DNA of 64,000 nt, from contig NC_086283.1 in NCBI RefSeq assembly GCF_021018805.1, positions 10,801,162-10,865,161 on the forward strand. Direction: 5' to 3'. Every line of letters begins with the position of its first letter. Position 1 is the first letter of the stretch. The notes below the pieces were generated by a model. The model was not told where the DNA came from. It saw only the letters and a list, made by a program, of their open reading frames with translations, and did not search any database. This document shows positions 38,011 to 50,091 of this stretch, in pieces. The translations under genes were made by a program, and so were the position numbers. The stretch comes from Prinia subflava. Lineage: Eukaryota; Chordata; Aves; Passeriformes; Cisticolidae.

Positions 38011-40867
38011 TCACTAACCCAACTGTTAATAATTATAGACTTCCTTCTCTTAAAAGATTGTTAAGTATTTACAGCAGTCTTAATTGCTGACGCCTAACTA
38101 TACAGTAACATTCCATGTCTCAAGAACCAGGAGGGGCAGAGGTATCTTTTATCCATAATTCTGATACTTTGAATTTTTTACCTTTACTATATTGCCAGTA
38201 GATCCCATGCACATGCAGTATCCTAGCCATTTGCTCCTGTTCTCATGGTGACAAGCAGCTCTGTGCTTATATCTGAAGGATCTCAAAATCTAGTTTTTTC
38301 TTTTTACTGCATCATCCATAGTGTAGTCTGGGAGACATTATCTAGCTGTGCCTGTCAAGAGGCATACTTATGTGTTGAGGAGTATGGGCTACCTAACCAG
38401 TGGGATAACTGCTGTCTCTTGTTGGAACACAGCTAGGACACTAATTTGGGTTGTGAAAGACTGACTATAAAAGTATTGGTTACCCAGCCTTAGAGAACCA
38501 TGGAACCATGCTTTCCCAATCATAAGAAAATCCTAGCTCCTAAAAGAAAAGGAATTTTTCAGAAGGGTTTTCTTTATTTCTTCTGGAGAAGCTTTTTCAC
38601 TGTGTTTGAGATCTCACAAAGGCAAGTATTGTTAATATCTGGAAAAATGGAGGGCAAAAATAAGCCAGAGAATCATAAGTAATTCAGCCATTCCTGAGTG
38701 TAATGGTGCTTTATTCTGCCAAGCTGACTGCAATGCATGGCACTGGTCCAGCAAGAATTTTTAGCTTCATCTGAAGGGCAAACAGCCCAGATCTGGCCTT
38801 GCTCTATGTAGAATTTCTCTGCTTCATCCTGTGTATGAGTACGATCTGTTTTCTGGAAGGCAATGCAAGTGTACTTGAGCTGCCTCTGTCCTGCGTCGAG
38901 TGAGGTGCAGAGCTCTGACTGACTCAGGTCAATGCCTGCCAGCAGTTCAGCCATGTTCAGTGCCTGTAGGAGCTGATAAATCTGCAGATCTGGGCTGGCT
39001 AGAGTGGAGTTGTGCCTGGCCTCTCTGCATTTGTCACCTGCTTAATAACCTGGAGGGAAAGGCCTCGGTAAAGGTCAGTTGCCTGTATAATAATTAGTGG
39101 GAAAGAGAGGGAATCACCCCATAGTTCTGCTGTTTAGAGCACTCATCTGGAAGAAAAGAGGATCTCTCCTTTCCAATGAGTGGGGAAGTATTCCCTACAA
39201 GGATGTGTAGGAAGAGTGACTAACACTTTCTTCCTTCAGGAAATCACCTTGGATGCAAAGGGCTGAAATCTGCAAGCAGGCATATGGCTGGGAATTTCTC
39301 ATGGAAGTCAACCTCAAATCTGGATGAGACATCATCCTTCTCCTTATCACTTTCTGGTGCTGGTTTAAAAGAATTCACCAAACACCTGAATCCTGCTCTC
39401 AGGTATTTCTCCTTTTCCCCACTCCTCTCCCCTGTGTTGTAATAAGTAGCCTTAGGATGTAGCATCTAAAGCCATCATAATCTTTGCCATTGTGCTGCCT
39501 GTTTCTTATGTGGTTCATAAAGTTTCACTGAAGCAAAGTTTGTTTATAGTACTTGTGAGGCCTCATCAAATTTGGTCATTTTTTCTACGAGATTCTGAGC
39601 AGAGCATCTAAAAATGACAAAGTGCAGGAAATCCTGTTTTTATGCAGTCTGGTGAAACAAGGGGAAAATGGCCTATGGTTTGATAGAAATTTCTTTGTTT
39701 AGCATTTCAAAGCCATCTCTGTGGTGAGAAAGCTTCTGTTTCATCTGCCTATGTTTTCCTCTATAGCTGATTTTTATTTTTTAAATTTTTTTTGTCTAGA
39801 TGTGGCAGGTATATGTCCCAAACAGGATTCAAGTCCTAGTGTACTGTGCTCTGTGTTATTGAATAGTATGAGAAAGTCTTTGGTCTAAACAGCTTAGTTT
39901 AGGAGACAAGGCAAACACATGGTAAATGAAAGGAAATTAGTCCCCCTGCCCTCTCCTCTTGCAGTCACACTATTTATAGAGAGATGGAGATTATTTGAAG
40001 TGAATGCCCTCACTGGGAATTTTGGCCCTGGTATATCAGCTGAGATTTTGTGTTCCTGCATCTGTGAATTGATTGTGCAATGCTAGAAATAGAAGCAGCG
40101 GTACTGATGGCAACTCTCCTGCTGGAGTTGTAAGGGAGAATATTTGAAATGAGTATAATATTTCATTTTTAAAGGGAAGAGTAAACATGAAAATTCTTAC
40201 TTTTTAGTGTTCTACAAGTTTCAGCAGAGAGAGGAAATTTAATTGCATCTCTAGTCTTTGATAGTTTTCCCTTAATGGCACATTTCATTGTATTTCTGAG
40301 AATTACCACAAAAAGAACCTTCTATTATTTGAAAATATCTTTATGATCTGTTATTTCATACAGAATGCTTTCTAAGAGTAGATAGAAAATGTGACTGTTG
40401 AATACATTAAGAAAAGAAACAGGAAAAATAGAGGTGTTATTCAGCAATTTTAAAGGAGATCGTATACTATTCTTTTTTCCTTTTCCCTGTGAAGCATGCC
40501 AATAATTTTAAACAGAGTGAAGAACCGTCTTTTAGTTTTTTTATGGATTCTTTTGAGTAGTTTTTCGGGGGGTGGTTGGTTGTTTTGGTTTTTAATTAGT
40601 TGTCACTTCTTCTGAAGAGAAAGTATTGTTTCTTAAGTATGAGTGTTCAGGACTGCTGCCTCACAGACTAACAGTAATTTACACATAAAATGATGCAAAA
40701 ACGACCCTCAGCAGCAACCACCAGCAGAAAGAGAACATTTGGACAGAGCACAACTGTTTTTCCAGTGTTGGAAAATGTAAAATAATTGTCTCAAAGATTC
40801 TTTAATCTTCATCTTCACCTAGCAGACGTCTATGATTGTCCTCTGACCACAGGGATTAGAGAATACT
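38011..40867. other. Gene-free stretch with two protein-like minus frames
   Basis: No gene is called. Two neighbouring minus-strand frames, 38,673-39,041 (122 codons open) and 39,244-39,465 (73 codons with ATG), have balanced, hydrophilic amino-acid use, unlike the low-complexity frames elsewhere. Their phases do not join through the splice sites visible between them, so they are not presented as exons. Confidence 0.4.
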
Positions 40868-41140
40868 TTAGATTGGAAAGAGCATCATAAGATCTCCAGT
40901 GTAACCTCAGGGTCAGCTGTGGAGTCAGTGCAGGTTGCTCACAGATAGATTTTCCAGGGTTCTGAAAACCTGTAAGGATAGCACAACCTACTTGGGAACC
41001 TGTGCCGCTGCTTGAATATTCTCACAAAGAAAATGTTTCCTTTCTAACCAGTCCAAATCTCTCTATGCTCAGTTCAAATACCATTGTCCAGTGTGACACA
41101 CTTAGGCATGACAAATAGTTTTGGTGGCAGAGACTGGGAA
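40868..41140 (-). mobile_element. CR1 LINE fragment
   Basis: On the plus strand the sequence follows the reverse complement of an avian CR1 3' region: AGATTGGAAAGAGCATCATAAGATC, then GGGTTCTGAAAACCTG...ACAACCTACTTGGGAACCTGTGCC, then AGAAAATGTTTCCTTTCTAACC and CTATGCTCAGTTC. In the family consensus these are the TGGAAAAGACCTC, GGGCAGCCTGTGCC and GAAATTTTTCCTAATATCCAACC blocks. It lacks the terminal octamer repeat and is diverged, so it is an old truncated copy. LTR B sits 18 bp beyond its visible right end and probably inserted into or beside it. Confidence 0.75.
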
Positions 41141-41611
41141 TTCACTAGCCTACTATGTGTTATAAATGTGAAATGATTAATTCATGTTCTTATGGTAAAT
41201 TAGAAATTTATAAAATTGTATAAAGTGATATCAGGTAAAAGTTTATGTTTTAAGAGATTTTGCAGCAGATGGTGAAACTGACCACCCTGAAACAGCAGGC
41301 GCCTCCATTCAGGAAAGAGCAAAAGATTTTTCTGGGAGAGCTTGCAGCCTTCTCAAGCACCGGGAGGGGACCTCTGGAGATAAGCTGGCACCAGCAACTC
41401 ACACCTTGGCTGTCGCCTTCACAGACCATCAAGTGACATCATCTATATCTCGATCATTTATCAACCATAAGGATCCATAGAAATTGGACATTAACATTTG
41501 AACGGAGAGAGGAACTCTTTTCTGCTTGGTCGGGGAAACTCCTGAATTTGTATAGTTAGTCGGGAAACAATGGGAAATATGGGGAAATATTGCCACGGGC
41601 TAAATAAAGTG

Positions 41612-41618
41612 TATAAAA
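41612..41618 (+). promoter_or_regulatory. TATA box in solo LTR B
   Basis: TATAAAA in the expected U3 position. It is a better match to consensus than the equivalent site in LTR A. Promoter activity is inferred only. Confidence 0.55.
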
Positions 41619-41776
41619 ACCAAGCCCCGAACCGGGCTATTTTGTGAACTGTTGGGGGATATAGCAGGCTGCCAGACCCTGTATCTCACAGTTCACCCTT
41701 GGCATTTCCCGGGAAAACTATGTCAAGTTTCTCCACTGTTGGTGGGTTATCGAAATTCTGTGATTTGATCTTTATT

Positions 41777-41782
41777 AATAAA
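41777..41782 (+). promoter_or_regulatory. Polyadenylation signal in solo LTR B
   Basis: AATAAA in the block conserved with LTR A, 45 bp from the LTR end. Confidence 0.6.
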
Positions 41783-41832
41783 CCAAATTATTATTTTAAT
41801 TGGAATATTGTATTGGCATTTATAACATTATG

Positions 41833-41935
41833 TATTCTCCCTTCTCCCTTTCCCCCCTTTTTTCCCTTTCTTCTTTTTCCTTTTCGCTTTCCCTCTTCCC
41901 CTTTCCCCTTCTTTCCCTTTCCTTTCCCTTTCCTA
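41833..41935. repeat. Polypyrimidine tract of about 100 bp
   Basis: C and T only, except for a few bases, directly after the 3' target-site copy of LTR B. It contains C-run arrays such as CCC-TCTT-CCCC-TTT-CCCC-TTCTTT-CCC (41,891-41,917). On the minus strand these make a quadruplex-type motif. The tract is also near-mirror-symmetric in its CCCTTT units, so it could form triplex DNA. Confidence 0.85.
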
Positions 41936-41939
41936 CAAT

Positions 41940-42790
41940 GGGAGTCACAAATCCACTGAGCTCAGTAAAAGATAATTAAAAATCTCCTAGACAGGCAGAA
42001 GGAAGAGCACCAGCTTTAGCCTGAGTTTGATTCTCTGTCCATAGCTACACATAGAGTGAACTGGAATTGGTCAGTGAGATAAATCTGCAGCTTTAGGGGA
42101 AAGAGGAAAGGGGAGGACAAGAAAGTGGGATTTGTATAAAGCTCTCTTGCTTTATTTGGAAAACAAAGTCAATAGAGTACTAATTAGCGTCTATGGTTAT
42201 TGCATATTGCCTGTCAGATATACCATCACTGTACTTTGCATATACTTTCAGTAATTGCAACCTGCAAAAGATGAGATTGCTTAAATGTCCCTTCTCTTGC
42301 AGGACCATCCTTATGAAAATTAGCAGCCATCAGGCAAAGTACTATAAACCAATAATAACCTCATCCTAAGGAAATCTCTCTTAATTTCCATTAGTAACTG
42401 GTTATGCAAATGATTGGAGTTGCACTTCTCAAAGATGAGAAATTTCAGTGTTGGAAAATATTTTTACAGCCAACAGCTGATTCTCTAATGGTTTGAAAAT
42501 GACCTTATATAAGGGAAAAGATGGGACTAATGTCAACATAACTGATCTGTCAGTCTAAAGACAGATATGCTTATTTGCATTTGTATATTACAAATATCTG
42601 TTTAATGGAACACTGAAAGGTAATTATTATGAACCCTCCAGTGTAACTGACAGCTATGAAACATGCCTATGAGTATTTAATTTCCTATGCTGTGACCTGT
42701 CCTAGAGAAATCAGCAAATCTAATCCAAATAGGTAGAATTAGGCTCATGAACGTGCCTTTTCTGAATCAGGGCCTGTAAGGTGACAGTGA
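41940..42790. other. Gene-free stretch
   Basis: AT-rich unique DNA between the polypyrimidine tract and the CR1 end. The last part (from about 42,760) may belong to the following CR1 copy, but I cannot show this. Confidence 0.4.
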
Positions 42791-42796
42791 AGCACA

Positions 42797-42805
42797 GCTG
42801 GTGGG

Positions 42806-42838
<33 letters not shown>

Positions 42839-42858
42839 GTTTCTTGAGGCTGGTGGGC
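42797..42858 (-). mobile_element. Poly-A-like insertion flanked by a 10-bp direct repeat
   Basis: The 10-mer GCTGGTGGGC occurs at 42,797-42,806 and at 42,849-42,858. Between the copies are T31 (42,807-42,837) and 11 further bases (GGTTTCTTGAG). On the minus strand this reads as a short 11-base body ending in A31, bounded by a target-site-like duplication. It could be a very short poly-A-tailed insertion, or a local duplication followed by slippage growth of the T run. Birds' dominant CR1 machinery does not add poly-A tails, so the structure is unusual. Confidence 0.4.
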
Positions 42859-42950
42859 AATGTGGTCTTGTGGAACGTGTCCCTGCTCATGATAGGTGGA
42901 TTGGAACCAGATTATCTTTAAGGTCTCTTCCAACAGAAGCCATTCTATGA
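42838..42950 (+). mobile_element. CR1 LINE 3' end
   Basis: This is the typical 3' terminus of an avian CR1: GGTCTTGTGGAACGTGTCCCTGC, then TGGATTGGAACCAGATTATC, TTTAAGGTCTCTTCCAAC and a final ATTCTATGA, the one-unit form of the CR1 terminal octamer. The copy is 5'-truncated, as CR1 copies usually are. It may extend upstream of the poly-T tract, because the flanking 10-mer suggests the T tract was inserted into it. Confidence 0.8.
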
Positions 42951-45900
42951 ATTTCTAAAAAGTGTCTTGTTCTCAACAAGTTGCTACATATTATGGCCTA
43001 TTTTTTTCTATCATAAATGTTATAATGACTCATTGTGCCAAAAGTGTAAAGGTATGTGACTTCTATGATACCTATTTCCAGTGCAACAGGAGGAGAGAGG
43101 GGGATTCTCTCCAGCTTGGGTAACACAGGCTTCATACAAGCCAAATATTTGATGTCAGAAAGTTTTGCCAATTAATTACTCTTTTCCAACTGACTCATAG
43201 TTTAGAATTAGAGACAGTAAACAGGTGGCCGTGTTTATAATGGAGACAAATTCTTTGTACATTGGCAGTATTTCTGCATTTAAAGTGTGTACTGTATTTA
43301 TTGCTAGTACTAAAATGCTTCCATAGAAAAACAGTGTTGTTTTATGGCTGTTCATTTAAAGCATGCTCTAATATGGTAGGTATAGAATAGAATAAAGTGA
43401 TATCCTTGGTCATTGAGCTTTTTTATTATTTCCTTTTCTCTTGTTTTTTCCATGTGAAGGATTGAGTCTGCTGTCATAGTGTTTTGGGGATTTACAGACA
43501 GAAGTGCTATAAACATGTTCTAAATGTAAACTATAATTTCCTAGCTCCAAAATTCCATTGATATTTTTGTTTCAGATTGCAGGGTGGAAGATAAAATTGT
43601 GTGGTTTTTTTGTTATTTAAGATCATTCAACCTTGTTGCACTTTGCTGACTTTGACTACTTATTACATAGGTTCTAGCAGGGCAGCTTAAGCACTTCTGA
43701 TGCCAAAATTCCACCTGTGAAGTGATAATAGAGAGTACAGAAGCATGAGTTGGAATGCTTCAATCTGTTTCCCCTATCTGCATGACTCTGGGTAAAGTCC
43801 CTTGTAGGGTAAAGTCAGTTCAGATATTAGTTCTGCAGTAAAGAGAAAAAATAAAAAGGCAAAATATCTTTGAGAGATTTGAAATACTGAATCAGCCCCA
43901 TTTCAGATCCTTGTGCTGGGATAAGATGATGTGTATGATGAGGAGACAAAAGGAAACATATGAAAGTGATGATGAAGGCTGGGCAATTGCCTGCAATTTT
44001 CTTCATAGACAAGATGTCATAAAATTACCTGGCAAAGGGATGTAGGGCAGAAGAAAAAAACTTTTGCACGTGAGGCAATTGGGCAAAAAAAAAGGTTTGG
44101 AAAACTCAGGGAGAGACTCCTATGGAAGCAATAGTCTTTTATAATCATCTTTCCTGCACTTCTGAAGAGTGCATATTGTTCAGCATCCTTGTTCCATGTA
44201 CCTGAGAACACCTTGTCCATGACTCTTTACTTCCTTCAAATTCGATAATAGCTGCCTGTGTGTTTTAGTTGATATGTATTGCCAAGACATCTTCCAACAT
44301 GAAGGCACAATCATGGATGCATCATTGTGTGGTCATTTTTTAAGGATTTTTCAGCTGTCTTACTTGAAAGCCTCTTAACAGGAAATTGCTCCATAGTTTT
44401 TAGCTGCAGGGGTTTTGCTATTTTTCAGCTTTTCTTGCTTGTTCCTCTAAGATGTAATTATTTTTTCTTACTTTAAATAATTTGAAACATTTAAAAACTC
44501 TTGGCCACTTCTCATATGAAAGTATGGGGCTGTCTTGTTGCATCTCTGCAAAATAATATTTAGTGCTTGGAAGTGAGAATGATATGAACATAATATCTGT
44601 GACATGGAATCTGCAAAATCTGAGTCTAAAACAGTGATATTGTTGTTAATGGGCTATATTATGACATAGATGATCTTAAATCCAGAGCATGAAATAAATA
44701 GAACATACTTCTTTCATTCCAATTTCTTATTACTCTTCAACCGCATAGTGATTCACTGTGTTTTAGCTTGGCACAGATATGTGGTCCAAGTCTGGATTGT
44801 TCATTAGCTGAAAGAAATGTGAATATTCATTGTTTCCTCATTTGTTCGATAGAATTGAAATGGAAGCAGCCTCTGTAGCAGCATTTCTGTTTAATACAAA
44901 TGAAGTCTGAGGCAATATTATTAGTAAAAATATACTGAGGCTATAGTTGTGTTAAGTCTATTCTCCCTGAAAATTTTGATCTAGTAAGTGGACTGATGAA
45001 GCATCTCTGCCAGTTATTCAAAATTGACTGCAGAAATTGATCGGCTCTTTCTGAAGAACAAGAAGTGAAATGTACTAGAAAGTAATGACATTATTTGTTT
45101 TTCTGAGATACTTATGGCAAAGCATCAGAAAAGAGAAAGGCAAGTTATATTTGCATTTTTGGTAATGGAAAGCCAGCTACTTTGCATAAAAACTGAAAAA
45201 TGTCTAAAAAATTTGAAATATTGCCTTTCATTTTTGTAATGAGCAAAATAAAAAAGCAAAGCAGACTTTTACTGATAGCATTTGGCTTATCAATCTCATG
45301 AAAAGATAAATGTTTCAGAGGAAAATTAGAAAGCAGCTCAAACGACATTTGGATAACAATGTGTGAAGCACTTGAAAGAAACTGGAAGTCCTAAGGACAG
45401 GCCATTCCTGAGTTGCCACTGAAAACAGACTCAAACTTTTTGTAGTTGATGTTACAGTTGTGGTTTCTACTGAGATTTGAGTAAGAGGTGCTAATAATAC
45501 AACAGCATGTGCTGCTTTTCCTTACAATTCCCATCCAGTTTTGCTGCTCTAGGGAGTGATAAATTCTTTGCAGGAAGCTAATGTCTGATGAGATGTCTGA
45601 TGGGGAGATGAGAGGGACAGAAGAAAGTTTTCAGATGAAAGAAGAGAATCCAAATATTTTTGAGTCCTCTGCCCAAGAAATAGTATTCTTGCTTCCATCT
45701 GCTCTTGTTGACTTGACTAAGAATCTGACATGACTGAGACAGGGCGCAGGGCCAAGTTCCCATACCAGTAAGGAGGGATGTAAGATGTAACCTAGGCTGT
45801 AGCCTCTGAATTGGTGAAGATGATATGAATTTCAACTAGCAGAGGTAAGAATTTTTTCTATATTGATCTGTTCTGACATGTACAGCCATAATTTTAAATA

Positions 45901-46667
45901 AAAATTGTTTTCATCCTTGAAGAGCTTGAATGAAAGGAGTGTGGCATTTATTTAAATTTTAGTAGGTCTGAATCCAGAATAATTTGCACTGTAAGAATGC
46001 AAACCTGTCAACTGCATGCTCCAATTCTTACAGAGCTTTCAGGTTCTGCTTCTTTCTGTGTATTCTTCTTGGTTAATATGGCTTTGTTGAGAAAGAAAAT
46101 CAATTTATGAATTATTTTACTGTTTTCCTTGGAGGATTTATGCAGTATTGTATACAGCACACAGTACAGTCTATAGAATAAGAATCAAGTAGTTCTTGTT
46201 TCCTAGGCACGGTTACATCCCCCAAATAAATGAATAATATGGCAGAGCAGAGTCTTACTAACCTGTACTCAGGAGAGAAACAGAAGGTTCAATTACTGTG
46301 GTTTGAGGACTGCCCACCTTGGATAGGGTGTGTGGGAGCAGGGAACTTTTCAACTCGGAAGCTTTTTGTGTTGCAAAATGACCTTGTCTCAAAGCTGCCA
46401 GCCTTCTCCTGGACTTTTCTCCAGGAAGCCTGTTAGTGCTTTCACACTAATTATGAAACTGGCAGGGTCTCCTGCCTGCTGCTCTGGCACAGGCACAAGA
46501 TTTGCCATATAGATGGTTATCATCACTGACCCCACAAAGAAAGAACATCTTCCTTCCCAAAGCCATACAGGTGCCTGGATGAAGATGAGAGTTGTGAAAT
46601 ACTGTGTTACCATTAGAGGAAGGTTGTAGCCTCCCTGGAAAACTGGTAACACAGCTGGGGAGCCCAT
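42951..46667. other. Gene-free stretch, nothing recognised
   Basis: AT-rich unique DNA with only short overlapping frames and no recognised repeat. Confidence 0.5.
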
Positions 46668-46704
46668 GTGTGACCAAATTGTGTGACCAAACGTGTGACC
46701 AAGC
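46668..46704. repeat. Tandem repeat, 12 bp x 3
   Basis: Three consecutive copies of GTGTGACCAAAY-type units (46,668; 46,681; 46,693), differing at the last bases. Confidence 0.85.
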
Positions 46705-47135
46705 CTGTGCTTGGAATAGGTTTGCAGAAGCTCAGATTGTCAATTATTGACCTCAATTTTAATGCATTTTCCAAACTGTCTTTAGAAAGGCGATAGGCAG
46801 GGGAAATTGACAGGTGTCAGTAAGAGATTACTCAGATTATTACAAAAGGAATGAAATTATGATTTCTTATCTAACCATTGCTGAACGCTTTACTATTGTT
46901 TTCACCCATATAGAGAACTTTGTGTTTTTATAAAGAGGAAACATAAACCTTCCATTTGATTGGGGGAAAAAAGAAATCCTGCCAGCACCTAGACCAGCTG
47001 CATATCACTGATTTGGGGGTTTGTTAGTGATTATGAAATGTAAAAAAGGCAACAAAGAGAAAATAGCTTCCTCAGTTATAAAAGGCAATTTTCTTTCTTA
47101 CCATGTACTTATCTACTGATATACATGCAGCTGTG

Positions 47136-47166
47136 GTTGTGCAAGTTGTGCAAAAGTTGTGCAAAA
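47136..47166. repeat. Tandem repeat, about 11 bp x 3
   Basis: Three units of GTTGTGCAA(AA), at 47,136, 47,145 and 47,156; the first is two bases shorter. Confidence 0.85.
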
Positions 47167-50091
47167 CTGCCAGAGTTTCCAAGAAACAAAGCAAAATTAA
47201 TAATATGCTTAGATACTGCAATGCTGAGAATCAACAAAACATTCCTTGTGAAGGCTGTCCCTAGGACAGGATTTCATTTTTACTAGCGGTAGCATTTGAA
47301 GAGCTTTGCCCATTGAGTAGGATTTGCAGTTTAGTTAAACTGAGGCTAGGTAGGTATTATTCTGTGGTCTCTGTTGCTATGAGCTGTTTTCCCATGCTGT
47401 CTTGCTCTGTGTGGGTTGAATCTCTAACAGTTGGGTTGTAAACTACTTGGGACAAGCACCATAATTTCTGTGTGCCTGTGACATGTCTTACAGGGGTCCT
47501 GGTGCACTGTTATAGTCTTTTGGTTATAACCTGTAATTTGAGTAGTGTTACCGCTGTTGAGTTATGACAGTTCCAAGGAACAGTTTTTGTGCAACATGCT
47601 TCCCTCCTACCTGTAGTAAGAGCTAGGCTAAAATTACTTTTAATTAACTTAACAGATATTTTATAGTCAAGCTGTTAGTAATAGTCTTACAGTATAATGC
47701 ACAGATCTACAGAAGACTGTATGTTAATGCTTCCTGAGCCACATACATCACACACCAGCAAATTTCAAATGATTTAATGGGAGCTGCACCCAATGACATT
47801 GCTGCAGTCAGCAAGCTTAGAAAAAAATTTGGGAATTTTTCAGGAAGAGTGAACAGAGGTCTTATGATTTATCCCAGAGGATATCAACAGAGCCCTTTCA
47901 GTTTTATGAGAGATATTCGATAAGATATAATAATAGAAGTAAGTTTGAAATAATATTACTCTGCCAATAGTGCTCTTTAATTTTTTTGTCAACAAAAAAG
48001 GGAATTTTCTTTTCTTTCTTTATTACCAAATGTCTTGAAAGAGACACACCTGTGAAATGAAATGGCGCAGATGTATGGGGAGACTGAATCACACCCTCTG
48101 TTTTTGGGGCTATTTTGTGAGAAAGATGTAGGAGTTTCTAATACAATGCTCTTAGATTAGGTGTTCCTAGCCTAATGTTATTAGTCCAGCCAAGATACTG
48201 TCTGTACTGAAACTCTTGCATTTTGTTAGAAATTATCATGTCCAAGAATGCTACTTTAGTACAGTAAAACCATCTAAGATGAAAGATGAGATATTTAAGA
48301 GTTTCATCTCTTTGATTCTTGCCATATGTTCATGTGTTTTCTCCATTTTTCAGTTACAAATACATCTGTAGCCAGCCATGCATACTTCTAGTTTCTTAAT
48401 GTGTACAAAAATTAGAATTGTTACCAGTCCTAAAGCTTTTAGAGACATAAATTAACACAACTCCAGCACACATTGAACTTGCAGCTGCAAAATAGGGAAA
48501 ATCTGTGCTTTTCCAGCATTTTTTGGGAACAGCTAAAAGCTGAATAGAAACCTTATTTAAACTGAGTTATAATATTTTATTACTCTAGGATTTTCTTCTT
48601 TTAATGCAGGGTTGCATGTCATTGCTTAAAAGAAAGGGTTTTACAGTCAAATTTGTGGTTCATGTGCATCAGTCTGTCTTAATAGTTTGAGAAATAAGAC
48701 TTTAAAATAACTGTGTAATTGGAGTTTTACAAGTATAAGTACTAGTGATTATCAGCAAATAACATTGATTTCAATTGGCCATCAGTTCAAATAATTGTTT
48801 TCAATGGAAACAAAATGTTTAAGATCTCTTTTTTTTTCCCTTTCGAAGTTATTTCCTTATTTTTTAGAATTATTCCAGATGAAAAACAAACTAGCCTGAC
48901 CACAAAAATTAGATTAGCAGGAAGTTGTCCAGTCAGTCTGGAGTATCCCTTCTCACGCTACATTGGTCCGGTTAGTTCAATACTTCTTAAACGTCTTTTT
49001 TGTTTTAATTTTTGGCAAGAAATTGTACTTTGAAGAAGTTGTCTGCGCTGGATATTCAGTAGAAGCCACTAGAATCCTGCTGTGAGTACCTTTGAAGGTG
49101 AATACCTATCAGCTGGGGGAATGAATACCCCAAGCCCTGTTCTGCAGACCCAGCTGAAGCAGGCAGCCTGAGTTTGGGTCGCCATTGAGCTCAGCAGGTG
49201 TTTGTACATTGTCAAGGGGTCGTTGAAAGGAGTAGGATATTTACAGGTGTGTGAGAGACTGCATTGACTCTCTAATGGAAACAAAACTTGCAGGAGTCTG
49301 TAAACTACTGGTTTACCCTGGCCAGAAGGCAGATATGTTGCCCATCTGTCAAGTAGCATCACTGTATCTGAAAAAAGATGATGCCATACAGGAAATTCAG
49401 AGGCATATCTGTGCTTGGAGTGGTAGTAAGAGCTGAGTGATCACAGTTTTCTAACCTGGTGGTGCTTGTTCAGAACAGCAGTCTGACAAGGAAAGGCTGA
49501 GTATTTCAGCAGACAACTTGCTCTGCTCTGATTACTTTATATTCTCTCTTGAAAGTTTAAACTTGCAGCAACTTTGTACTTGAATTCATTTCTCCCTTTG
49601 GCGTTTCGTGTTTCCTGCCACTGCAGCTGTGAGCGCCTTGAGATTTCTTGGCCCCTTTTATCAGAGCTATGCACTCAGGCTGACACTTGGCTGCTCTACA
49701 TGCTATTCTGAAGGCTGTGGCATAATGGATAGGAAAACAAGCAAGTGCTGAAAGTGTTGAAGTAGCAGTCTAAATAAATTATTCTGGATAGATGCATCTA
49801 AAATTATTATTTTGAAATCGAGGCAAACTTTTTTTCCAGTTATCAACTTTTTATAGACTGTAGATAGCTTAAGTATCCAAGTAAAACTTTGTGTTGATAG
49901 AAAAAAATTCAAAAATTAATATTTTAAGCCAAGCATAGTATATAATGCAAGTCACCCACACTCATGAACGCATTCAGTTTTCATGAGTGGCAGTTTTAGA
50001 GTGAAAAATAGTTATTCATGAAAGCTGCCAGAGTAGCTGTAGAACCAAGTTGGTTTGCAATAATTTAAGCTGAACTTCCAAGCTGAAATAC
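47167..50091. other. Gene-free stretch, nothing recognised
   Basis: No exon, RNA gene or mobile element could be supported here. Confidence 0.45.

Larger units (their letters stand above)
41158..41827 (+). mobile_element. Solo LTR B, same family as LTR A
   Basis: The element is 670 bp. It begins TGTTATAAATG and ends CATTTATAACA, an exact 11-bp terminal inverted repeat with the TG...CA ends of retroviral LTRs. The flanks are CTATG (41,153-41,157) and TTATG (41,828-41,832), a 5-bp duplication with one substitution. A TATA box, TATAAAA, lies at 41,612-41,618 and AATAAA at 41,777-41,782, 45 bp before the end. Blocks shared with LTR A include GGACATTAACATTTGAA, CCCTTGGC...TTCCCGGGA and AATAAACCAAATTATT. 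No internal retroviral sequence remains. A long pyrimidine tract starts directly after the 3' duplication. Confidence 0.88.

Noticed and set aside
39120..39180. tRNA-derived SINE-like string around GTTTAGAGCACTCATCTGG
   Set aside because: The A-box-like part is weak, no B box with proper spacing is visible, and no tail was found.
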